Assembly: GCA_013397075.1 (NCBI GenBank)
Contig: VWZS01004363.1
Coordinates: 62,001 to 126,000 of the forward strand
Source: Rhabdornis inornatus
Taxonomy: Eukaryota; Chordata; Aves; Passeriformes; Rhabdornithidae
Reading direction: 5' to 3'
DNA: 64,000 bases
In this document: positions 24,640-49,040 of the stretch, in pieces
How positions within the stretch are numbered: position 1 is the stretch's first letter
Layout of the letters: every line of letters begins with the position of its first letter
Notes under the pieces: model-generated
Databases searched by the model: none
What the model was told of the DNA's origin: nothing
The model's input: the letters and a program-made list of their open reading frames with translations, nothing else
Made by a program: the position numbers and the translations under genes

Positions 24640-25350
24640 GGTCTCTTTTAAAGGTTACATTTGCATTTACAAAGAACTTTCAAGCAATTTAACTACAATG
24701 AATTTTAACAAGGCGTTTCCTGTTCTCACTGCTTGCGTATTTTTAAATTTTATGAGACTCTTCTGGCAGAGTTTTGTAGCCGTTAAGATGAAAGCCTGGA
24801 TGCATGCATACTTGAAAAGTGGAGGAGGAGGAAAAAGAAGAATAAAAAGAAGAAAGGAAAATAATCAATTTGGTATCAAATTTATTCCAAAGCCGAAAAG
24901 TGCATTTTTTTCTGATTGTGAAAGAAGACATGCAGGGAGGTCAAAGGTCAAGCAAAGAGGAGACAGTATTGTGTAGGAACTGTCACGCATCACCACCTAT
25001 TTTGACATGCACAGGGCCGTTTGTTGTCTGTCGAACATGCAAATTAAGTGCCTGCTGTCATAGCTAGCCGATATCTGAAAGTGGAAAATGAGACCACCTG
25101 TAACCAGTGAATGGAGTGATGGACAAGCATTCAGAGCTCGTCATTTCCAACGCCATTCACACCACCTCCGAATTGCATATGACATGTAAAAATCTTTTCT
25201 TAATATTCACAACCGGGAAGTTTGGGGAATTATGGAGGCTTCAACTGCTGCATCTAATGGGTTCTCCAAGCAGACAGCTGTGACTGTGAGCTGGCTTGAT
25301 AATTAGGTGTCCAGGAAGATTTTATGCGATGAATCAGTTAAAAGGGAGAA
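24640..25350. promoter_or_regulatory. Candidate enhancer with perfect DR1 and octamer
   Basis: AGGTCAAAGGTCA at 24938-24950 is a perfect direct repeat with one-base spacing, the classical DR1 site for HNF4, COUP-TF, RXR and PPAR:RXR. ATGCAAAT at 25037-25044 is a perfect POU octamer, followed by a TGTCA core (TALE homeodomain type) at 25056-25060 and CACCTG near 25095. A purine-rich (GGA/GAA) tract lies at 24816-24863. Texture is complex and non-repetitive, as in conserved noncoding elements. Overlapping open frames of 92 and 65 codons show no domain. The motifs are seen directly; enhancer activity is inferred. Confidence 0.4.
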
Positions 25351-28300
25351 AAGAAAAAGAAAATAATGGCAAGCAAAACTCGCTGGAATGGAAATTATAT
25401 TAACCCTTGCATGTCTTCTTCAGCACTTGGCTTTTACAATTCCCGTGAAGCAAGATTTGCAGAAACCAGACACATAATAATTTGTCTTCTGTCTCTGAGC
25501 AGCAGTCTTCCTACTCTGAAAAATTGTACTCCAACTCTGTTTGATGCTTTGTTTTCCTGAAGAGAACTTAGAAGCATTAAATCTAAATATGCCAATCCCT
25601 CTTCTATTTGAAAGCAAAGGCAAGGCTTTATTTGAATTTCTAGTTAATATGGTGCATAGGATTTTAAGAAACAGATTCATTGTGCTAAAGTCATGTCCTG
25701 TCATGTGCCCGTACATACAAAAATCAAATAGTTTAGATAGCTCTTCTGTAATCCTTTGAATGTTATCCCTACTTTTGTATGCATATCTGTCTTTGTGCAT
25801 GGGATGCCATAAACACTGCAGGTACTGTAACGCCAAGAAAAGATGTGATCTTCTTGATTCTCACTTCTGCTTGATAAATAAATAAAGCTGCTCCAAAACA
25901 CTTAGAATAGGAGAGTTTAGATGTGCCCAGCTGCACAATAAGCTCACAAAACCTGTTATTTTATTCAAGGCCTAACTAATTAATGCTAGTGTTCATTCCT
26001 AAATAAAAAATTAAGCGCTTCAGTTTTGAACTTCTGTGCCACATTCTGAAAGCCATTCTGGCTGTGTTTCCAGACATAAAGAGCACACGCATATGGTACA
26101 ATCAGAATTCAGGAGGATTATTCAACACAAAAAACAGAATTCAGTTATGGAATACTATCCACTTCCCAATATATCTAGAGTATTTGGGGAGGCTGTCTGA
26201 AGTCCTGCAATGCAAAGATTGCAGTCCTGCTCCATACTCCTCACAAGTGAAGCCACGCACTCAAAACAGAAGCAGGCAAGTTACTAGTATATTAAACAAT
26301 CTTTTATGAGCCAGGCCACAGAAAACCTGTATTCAAATTGGGTTCACTTTTAAAAAAAGCTTTTTTATTTCTATTGTGCCAAATTGTAAAACGTAGTAGC
26401 TGTTCCAACATTGCCCACAACCTCCATTCACTGCTTCTCTGGTTTAGGTCTCTAGTGATTCTATTTTCCTTCCAGTGGAAGTGAGAGTTTAGAAAAGCTG
26501 AAAAAATACCTGCTGACCCCTCTGACTGAAGCAGAGAGGGAATATTAGAAAATGAAGGAATGAAAAGAACTAGTGAATAGATACCTGGAGGAAAAGGGGC
26601 AGAAGAGAAACTTATTTTAGACCTGCACGTTTTCTTGGAAGCACTACTTCTCTTAAGCTTCCATAGACTCTATGAAGAAACAAAAAGCAACCTGAGGACT
26701 CCTGTTTTCCAGACACAAGCCAGCAGGCCCCATTTGATGATTTACATCTCTAAGACTGCTAGGGAACAACATTCAGGAGAGCCTGAACCAGACACCATTC
26801 AGCCAGTACTACACTGCTGGGCACAGCTGAGAAGTGTGCAAGGCCATACCTAAACATAGCACTGAAATACTATCACTCTGTTCCTTTGTTTCTCCCACAT
26901 GTTAGCTCTCTGCTGGGCAGACAGAAGTAAAAAATGCAAAAAAAACTGGCATGCTGTTTGTTTTGTCCCTGCACATTTTCTTCAGTCAGCTTGTTTCTCT
27001 GTGCTTGAAATCAGGATCCACACAGTATGTGAAGGCAGGAAGCACAACAATGGCACCTTACTAATCATGTTCCAATCTACATACGAAAGAAAATCTAAAT
27101 CACTGATAGTTAAAATCATTCAGTGTGTGCATTTCCACAGAATAAAGTGTTTGGCTACAAAGTCAGATTAAAGATTTCTTCTTCAGAACACCTTCCAATT
27201 ACTATCCATGTGCAACACACCCACATGCCCCAGCAGTGCCTTTGCAACTGCTAGACTGTCAGTGTGTACAGGATTGAAAATATCCCTTGTCTTTGAGCAT
27301 ATTGCAGACTTTTATCTTTTTTAACTCTATATAAAATGGGAGAAGAATAGCTCACTGAGCTTCTAATACATCCCTGAGCCAGTCACTTCCTGCAACATCT
27401 GTGCTGACACAAGCAGGAATGGCAGCATGCTGCCTTGCAAAACCAACACCCTGCAGCTTCAAGCAGGACTTAAACTGGCAGTGTTGATGAAGGACTTTGT
27501 AGCTGGGACCTACAACCAGGGCCACAGGGTTTATCTGCCTGCTGGGTAGCTAGGTTGGAGTTTGAGGTCTTCGGGGCTCCCCATCTCAGAATGACCCTAC
27601 GCTGTCAGTTCACCTCCAGCAGCATGGCCACATCAGAGCCCTGGTCATGACTGCTCCTGAGGGATAACATAGATAGTGACCAGTAACAACAATTTTTATT
27701 TTGTGGATGTTATAGGATTTAAAACAAGCTTTGTTTCCTACATACGGGCTATTACAATGTGACTCTACCACCTTCAAATCTGGCAATGCATTTATCAAGA
27801 TGGCTTGCTCCAAATTTCAAGGCATAATAATTTTCAGAGGTAAAAAACAGGCTGTCAGGTAATATGAGGTTGTTACATCCATTACACAGAAAGTTAGAGA
27901 GGGATCAAGGTCATCAGAAAGCTCTTATGAAGGGTGAAGAGAAAAATGGCCATCACGCCTTCAGGTCAAACCAAGGAAAGACTTGCTCATCACAGTTGTA
28001 CCACACTGCCATGAGGCTAGCAAGCTTAATTCAGGCTGGATATTTAAAAAATTTTATTTTCACTGAAAATGTTTTAAGCAGGTCACTGGGTGGTACTAAA
28101 GGCTCTCCCAGCACAGGTCTGAGTAGCAGGGACATGAGGGAGTTTAAAGGGAATCCTGTTTTCTAGAACCAGGAACCTGAAGCAATCATGTCTGAAATGT
28201 CTCCTTGCAGTACTTTAGGCCATGTGTTGCCACTCTTTCCTTGCAGTAAGAAACATACCAAGCAGAACACTTGATTTGCCTGTCAGCACAGGTCACACTG

Positions 28301-30100
28301 GCAGAGTATTTGTGGAAGAAACATCTCACGACCAGAATTTTTTAGTCTTCCCATTCTCTGTCGTAAATCACGGTCTTTGGAGTAGATCCAGGAAAACAGT
28401 CCATGGGGTAAGGTGTTACACTGACAGCCTTTTTTTGACTTATACATGCCCAGGGTGATGTAAGCTACCAAATATTCATCTCTTCTGAAAATTCATCTAC
28501 TGCTTTCATTCCTTCAATAAGTATTTTGCCACCTAATCTGAAATTTGCCGTGTTTCTGCAAATCTTCTAGTGGAGGTTTTATTTGTTTTTCCTAACCTTT
28601 TTCATGAGCCTTGAACAGTAATCTTGTTGGCAGCAACACAATCCAAGAATCCAGAAATTGTATTTATTCTTGAGAGACTATATGTTTGGGCAGATATATA
28701 AGGCCCTTCTCACTTCTGTATGATTTTTTTTTTTAGAAATCTGTTTATTCTATAAAAAGAATCTGTCACTGAGAAGCAGTGTAACTGAAAAGGCACAGTA
28801 GCTGAAAACTGAACTTTATTGAAGTAGGTTCAGCTTTAAATAAATCAAGCCAGTAGTTATTTCTATGTAAATTAAATTTGCCCAAATGCAAGACCTATTT
28901 ACCAATCAAACATGAGTCCATTTACCTCTAACTCTAAAAGCTAAGTATGACTTTAAAATGGTGTAAGCACACTGAATTTCCCCTCTTCACAAAACAAATT
29001 TTTAATTGAATTAAATAAATAAAACAATAAAAATTCTCAGAAGATTTCCAGTAAAATTTTCAAGTTATATTTACTGCATATTATATTTCTATCGATATAT
29101 GTTTAACCACTTTCTGTATTATGGAAAATTACCTGTACAGTAAAGCACTTTGCTTGCTTTGGTATACACAGTAATTAAAATATTCAGTTAGGCTTAATAT
29201 TTAAAAGTGGCACCAGAAAATTCTATCCCCGTATTAATATGCATGGTACTTATTTTTCTGATTATATTCTTCAGTTTCTAAGTTAATATACTGAAGCTTC
29301 TACCAAAAGAATTTGCAACAATAGATTGTGATGGTAATAAGGAAAAAGCACAAACATGCCTTTCCACTCACCTTCTAGATAAGCTTCATTTTCCATATCA
29401 TTTTTTAATTGATGGTTTTATAAGTATGTTTCCATGTGACTTTATCCAGCTATTTTAGAAATACCCTCCCTACCCTAACCTCTTAGTACAGATTTCTGAA
29501 ATACATACAAGGGCAAGTTAGAAGAAAACACAGTATTGACTCTAAAACATGCTATCAGAGGAAGAAAACGGCAACAAACTAACCAGCACAGAACAAAACA
29601 AGTGAGCACTACGCATTGTGATGAAGTCCTCAAACTGGAGTTTTATGATGGCAGCTTAAAGTTTCTTACATGCCCTTGTGCTGCAGCGCAGAATAAGCCA
29701 GGGACAGCTGCACCAATTCTCCACAATTAGTCAAGGTCAGACAGTGGAAAGGGAGGACACTCACTATTTGTCAAGAGAACAATGGCAGGAGGCTCAGCCT
29801 TTCTCCACCAGGAATGACTGTTCGCTACACACATTCAACCCATGGCAAAATTATGCCTGGCACTTTTTCTGTATAGTAGAGAGGGGCAACCTTTCCAGAC
29901 AATCGGAGTGTAAGAGCTAACAAGGCAGAGCAACTGCACAAAAACAAGCTTGTTTTAAGTCCTGAAAGCATATGTTCTTGACACAAATTAATGTTTTGAC
30001 ACTTGCAGAGACAAAGGTATTAATTTCTACAAGCTTCGAGTGAAAAATACTAAACCCACTAAAACCTCTTCCTTCACACTATTATTTGGGTTGCAGATTT
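25351..30100. other. Unique noncoding DNA
   Basis: The longest open frame in the window, 138 codons on the minus strand at 25420-25836, lies here. It has no recognisable domain or signal peptide, it overlaps a plus-strand frame, and I treat it as chance. A GC-richer patch at about 27400-27660 is not identifiable. No RNA gene or named repeat is seen. Confidence 0.45.
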
Positions 30101-30126
30101 AAAAAAATAAATAAATAAATAAAAAA
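30101..30126. repeat. (AAAT)n microsatellite
   Basis: A-rich run with four AAAT units between two A homopolymers. Simple repeat, with no adjacent retroelement body recognised. Confidence 0.85.
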
Positions 30127-43479
<13,353 letters not shown>

Positions 43480-43482
43480 TGA

Positions 43483-43533
43483 AGGAGCAGTAGCCTTCTG
43501 AGGAGCAGCAGTCTTTTGAGGAGCAGCTGTGGA
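43483..43533. repeat. Tandem gaggagcag-type triplication
   Basis: Three imperfect units, gaaggagcagtagccttct, gaggagcagcagtctttt and gaggagcagctgtgg, run straight into the 5' edge of the CR1 fragment. The last unit is the CR1 gagcagctg start itself, so the array seems to have grown by local duplication of the element's truncated 5' end. Confidence 0.65.
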
Positions 43534-43911
43534 AACTGGGGGTGTTTAACCTGGAGAAAAGGAAGCTCAGGGTAGACCCTATTGCTCTCTACAACCACCT
43601 GAAAGGAGGGTGTAGCCAGGTGGGTGTCAGTCTCTTCTCACAGGTAACAGGATGAGAGGAAATTGCCCTGGTTGTGCCAGGAGAGGTTTAGATTGGATAT
43701 TAGGAAAAAATTCTCCAAGGAAAGTGGTGTTCAAGCATTGAAAGAAGCTGTCCAGAGTAGTGGTGGAGTCCCAATCTGTAGGCGTGTTCAGAATACACGT
43801 GGGTATAGCACTGATACCATGATTTAGTTGTGAACATGATGATGATGGTGGCTGGACTTGATAATTTTAAAGGTGTTTTCCAATCTTGATGATCCTAGGA
43901 TTCTATACAGC
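43515..43911 (+). mobile_element. CR1 LINE, 5'-truncated 3' fragment
   Basis: About 400 bp matches the conserved avian CR1 3' region in order: gagcagctg...ctggagaaaaggaagctcag, then aggtttagattggatattagg with aaaaaattctcc, then gtggtggagtc, and finally ggctggacttgataatttt with ttttccaatcttgatgatcc before a degraded terminal ATTCTATA. The order and plus orientation are those of the 3' end of CR1. The element is non-autonomous: no ORF2 sequence is left, and substitutions are numerous, so it is old. Confidence 0.9.
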
Positions 43912-46900
43912 TATGTAAATTCTTGTCTTCAGCTCATCTGAATTTTGCTGACACAGATTTGTTCTCATGTGGCGAAAAAGTCTCCTTTATAAGCAACTTT
44001 GAACAAGTTTACAAGGTTCACTGTCTACACACTTGACAAAATTTTAGTACCTCCACTAATCTGCAATATCCAATCAACCCTTACACTGATTATCCAGTAA
44101 CAGCTCCAGCTTGTCTTCACAATGACTCTTGAATGGTTTCTCAACACAAAATATGTAAATGAGAGAGATGTCTGAAAAGAGAGCCCTTGGGATCCCCCCT
44201 CATACTGCAACTGTCTTCTACTCAGGTGAGCAATCCCCAAAGTAGTAGCACCCCTCTCCTGACACCTGGCAATAACTCAAGATACATTAGAAAGGAAGTT
44301 TCTTAGAAATGAACAAGCAATTGAGAATGTAGTAATGCAGCAGTTCGAGCCTTTAAAAGCAGCAGTGGGACAGATAAGAGGAGGTTTTCTTAACACGTCT
44401 TCCAAATTCCATAGCACTATCCAAGCCTCCTTTGCCACCTCCAGAAATCAGACAAGAACTAAATATTAGTTGCCTCAAGGAAGACCTTCTGTCCAGGTGG
44501 TCATCGGCAGCAAGAATGGGATAAAATACAAACTGTAAGAAAGGTTGAGTCCTAATGTGCCCTAATTTATAGTGGAGAAAAGCATGAGCTTTTTGGCCTC
44601 AGGGACTTGGAGTCTTCACTTGACACTGGTATTTAAAGTGACAGATGATTACCCAGAGATGGAAATAATGTGACATTAAAATATTCCTCAAGAAATACAA
44701 CATTTGATAACCTAGCTCAAGAAACCTCCTCCAAAATAATAATAAAAATAAAAAACTAATAATAATAAAAAATTCAGGCTGGCTCAGGGGGCAGCATGGA
44801 AAGTCTGGTTAAGTAAAGCTAGTGAAATGACCCTATGTCTAAGAGCAAGATCTGCTCTTAATGCCTAACAAAGCCATTTAAGAGTTGGGTAAATTAAATC
44901 AGTAATGAGACTCACATGGGAACCAGAGTGAATGAACTTTACTTACTGACATGCCTACATATCCCTGTTATGAAAGAACTCATGATCAATACTGTATCAG
45001 TAGCTGTATATCAGTCTACAGAGACCCAATCTCACAATATAAATAGCAATACATTCTCAATTAAAAACAAAAAAAAGCGCACTCATAACTCATTGATGAC
45101 CTTCATAGGTAGCAAACAAAGCTTTGTAGCCCCTAAAAATTCTGGTAGTTTTCTTCCTCCAGCCTCTCACCCTCAAAGTACACATTTTTCTATTTCCTCT
45201 CAAGACTTAAGAAATTCCCGCTGTTTGAAAGTACAGCCAGAGAGTTCTTCAACACAGACAAAATATCACCTGTCAAAAAGCCCATACATTTTCTATATTT
45301 TTTAGGCTTTAAAATATTACAACAATGCCACCTATTAATAGTCTGGGGCTATATTTACATGATTCTTTATTTCATCCTGATTGTTAAGTTACAGAAATTT
45401 TGCTGGTCTCACAATTGCCCGCCAGTTCAGTGTGCCCCTCTCCAAAATGACTGATTTGCCGAAGAAAAAAAGTTAAAAATTGGGAAACAAGTTCAATTCT
45501 CAGCATTACACAATGGGGTTAGAGAATAGCTAGCAATGAAAAATATATATATTTCAAGCACTGTTTACTATTTATATCTTTATAAATCATGTATAGCATC
45601 CTGCTCTCTTCATATTTTTACAGCATAAATTACGTAGGTGACAAGTTGTGACAGTCATACAAAATCTGATTTTATGACATTTTTCCACTTGCTGTCTTTG
45701 GTATTGAAAAATCAGGTTAATGTCATTCTGCTTTGTATTTATAGTTCCTATAGAATGACATGGAAAAATTTCAGAGTAGGTTAGTCACATTGATATGCAT
45801 TTGTTTTCCTACATAACTGAGACTGCTTACATATAAAATCAGTAGATTTACTGTAATCCATGTTTCTGCAAACCAGTACTATTTATATTAATTCATATAA
45901 AAAGCTTGTATACTAAGAAATGTCTATAAATATTCTCTTTGGGATTTCTAAATTCATCTGCCTCTTTAAAAACTACTGCTGTTTCTGTAGTGACACTGAA
46001 GAGAAAACACACTGAAAATATAAAGGCCTATTTTCTCCTCCCCTCAAAGCAATCATCACTGTGGCTTACCTTAGTGAGAGCAGGACTGCGTAAAACCTTT
46101 CTAAGTGGATGTAATTTACAAATCAAGACTAATCCCTTAACATTTTTCTCTGACTTGCCCAAGAAAATCCATCCTCCTGGGGGGAAGAAAAAAAAGGAAC
46201 ACCAACAAACAACATTAGTTGCCTGATATATCAGAAAACATATAATATTTCTTATGCTGCCAACACATCCATAATAGCAAATACAGACACACTAAAGAAA
46301 TGCTGAGTTTTATTACTTACAATATGGCAAGAAACACACCCTGTAGCTTCTTCAAATTATGGCACAAATTATGGCAGAAAGTGATGATGTAATTGTCTGG
46401 CAAATCTGAACAGTTTTCTTGTTCTCAGCACAAAATTGGAAAGAAAACTATTTCAGCATCTATCAGAGTTAGCTAAACAAAAGACAAGAACTCCTAAGAA
46501 AATAATAAACACCATTAGATTTGCTTTTCACAATGCACTGGCTTAGCACAGAGGGTGATTGACCAAAATTTCAGTTATTACAAAATAGGATGTCCTTGTA
46601 CATCCTAAAAAGGAAACACGCAACTCACTTTTTGTCGTAACATTTTTACCTATTTTTAAATTATTAATATTTTATTTGGGTGATTTGAGGCTTGTTTTCT
46701 TCTGGCTTAGTTTTAGGAGGATTTATGACTATTTGGGGGGGTTGCTTGTTTGTTTGATTTTCCAGTTATTAATATTGCTAGTCCATAATGCATGTTACCC
46801 CACATAATGCATAATATTCCCTGTCAGGAAAGCAATTCCTGTTCCTTTTGCCCTGTGAAAACAAACAAAAGTTAAGGATTCTGTGCTAGCAGTGTTTTAA

Positions 46901-48779
46901 GACTGATAGTCCAAACTAGGGTAGGTGAGAAGAACCCAGGGTAGACCTCCAAAGGATCTGTAGCATGAGGCAAAAAATAAACAAATAAACCCTTCTCACT
47001 AGTAGAAGGTTATAGAATCGTTTCAAAATTAGCCCACTAAATATAGTACACTTTTTTGAGGTTCTTGGACTTTTTTTTTGTTTAACTGTATGTAGTTCCT
47101 AAAAAAATAACTTAATATTTTGATAAACCTGAAATACTGCCCAGCACTGCAGTAGCATTTTTATCTCTATATCAAATACATTGTTTAAACTCACCTGCAC
47201 ACGTCTTTTCCACTTCAATTTTTGTCATAAAACTATCAGGCTGTTTTTGAGACCAATTATATATTTCTTAAGTACCTGCAAGAAGGCAAAACTTATTGCT
47301 TAACAAATGCTACTAACCTTTCATGAAACAAATCATTTGTTTGTTGTAAAAATTGAAAGGTGTTTCTTGTATCTCTCATTTTCCACTGCCAAAGAGCACT
47401 CTAGAGGCATCCTCTAAGGGAGCTTGCAAAGGCGCAGGCAAACATGCAAAAACTACTCCAATGATGGGAGGCCAAAAGATAAGATCTCTTACAAATCTAT
47501 GCTGCTTTACTGTAGGCTTTTCAATATGCCTTAGCAAAGAACCCTTTTTTAATCTTCCAACAGGTTCTTTCTGCCCTTTCATTTCAACAGTAGTATTCCA
47601 GCCCTCCCAGCATGTTTTTCAGAGAATATATCTAATATATAACATATCTAACAGCACACATCACTGTGTTTATTAGAACAAAGTCCCTACTGAGTAAGTA
47701 AGTACCTGGGAAGAAATGCATTAAATAAATGCGAATGAAACTAGTAATGACTATGCAACACGTTAATCTGAAAGAACTACTATCAATATCTCATGTTAAT
47801 TCTGTCTCAGAGGAGCACCTTCTTGTATGACTACCATATGCTTTTATCCTTTAAAAATGTCGACTCTCTCTAGTGCCTATTAGAAGGATTTCTCCCAGGC
47901 GTTGTGATCATGTTTCAAACCACTTATACTCTTGGACAGCCAAGGGACTGCATTTGCTCTCTCAGAAACCTAATGCTGAATACTCAATACTTCAGTGTGT
48001 CAAATTTATGTGTGAGCATGAATTAAAAAGCACCAGGCAGTGAACTAGCAAAACTTCAAGGAAAACACTCAGCACTGCTCCGATCTAATACATGTATCTC
48101 TGTCAAGTTGCCATCTTTCATTGGTTCAATACCATATTATGGGTCTCATAATCCACAACATACTGCATTGGCTCTATAAACATTTCATCTTCATGATCTT
48201 TAAATCATGACTTAAGTAAAAATTAGAAAATTATTTTTCAATTATGTCAGCTTAGAAAATGGAATTTTAACAGCACTGGCTTTTTTTTTTTTTCCAACTT
48301 GAAATCTGTTAGGAATTTATTTTCTATTTCCAGAAGGAAGATAAGAAAAGGAATACAACAGAATCTCCATAATTAAAAGTGTCATATTTTGAGATGCATA
48401 ACCAAGCCTAAGCATTATGTAAGTATGTGGATACTCCCCTCAAATTCTTGCTGTGTTACACACACCTCATGCACAGTGTTTCCTAGAGTTTTCCTTTCTC
48501 TTTCACTGAGCACTACATAGTTTCCTATCCCAGCCCCAGTCCAAGCACAAAAGGAAAGATTCAAACAAAGTTTTCTTCTTCTCTTTGCTGTGCAACTGCT
48601 TCATTCATGTCCCCTTTCATGTGGGTTCTAGACACCAACCTTCCAGGCCTGGGGTGTGATTTCTTGCAGAAAAGAATACACATGGCAGAAAGAGCCTCTC
48701 CCCCACTCCACATGGATGGCATGAAATCCAGGCAGTCAGCAAGAGTTTTGTCTGCAAGGCCACGATTTCACACAGCATG
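43912..48779. other. Unique AT-rich noncoding DNA
   Basis: No gene is recognised. A 129-codon plus-strand frame (44916-45305), rich in Ser, Thr and Lys, has no domain and I treat it as chance. An AAT-rich simple repeat is listed separately, a GTTT repeat lies near 46744-46757, and a 13-nt T run sits at 48281. A slightly unusual patch at 47390-47450 (gcaaaggcgcaggcaaac) is not identifiable. Confidence 0.45.
44733..44772. repeat. AAT-rich simple repeat
   Basis: Degenerate AAT and AAAAT units, interrupted once by 'ct'. A simple repeat with no associated element. Confidence 0.8.
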
Positions 48780-49040
48780 TCCATAGTTGAATGACAGACA
48801 CAAAAGAACTTGAAAAGTGCTATGCTCTTAAGATAGATGTCACGGCTGACAGTTATGGTATGGAGCTGTCAGCTGGGAGCAAAAATATATTCACTGCCTA
48901 AATATTATTCTCCCTCTCCACCCCAGGGCTGGTACCGCCCAACTTTCAAATAACTGCAGGCCAAGATTTGGTGCTTAAGGAATGATTCATGAAAGCCCAT
49001 ATCTTCAGATAATTCATTCCTTTCCATAGATCACCTCTTC
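48780..49040. promoter_or_regulatory. Candidate regulatory element with inverted TGACAG sites
   Basis: TGACAG (48847-48852) and its inverse CTGTCA (48866-48871) form an inverted pair 13 nt apart, the core recognised by MEIS/PREP/TGIF homeodomain proteins. Further along are GATAATTC and ATGATTCATG words. The block is less AT-rich and non-repetitive. No coding frame is seen. The regulatory call is inference only. Confidence 0.25.

Noticed and set aside
25420..25836. 138-codon open frame on the minus strand, the longest in the window
   Set aside because: No recognisable domain, signal or repeat; it overlaps another frame on the plus strand. A frame this long is not surprising across 64 kb in six frames.
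44341..44362. gcagttcgagcc as a possible tRNA B box
   Set aside because: It does not fit the GGTTCGANTCC consensus, and no A box or cloverleaf surrounds it.
44916..45305. 129-codon plus-strand open frame rich in Ser, Thr and Lys
   Set aside because: Composition reflects AT-rich DNA; no domain or repeat pattern.
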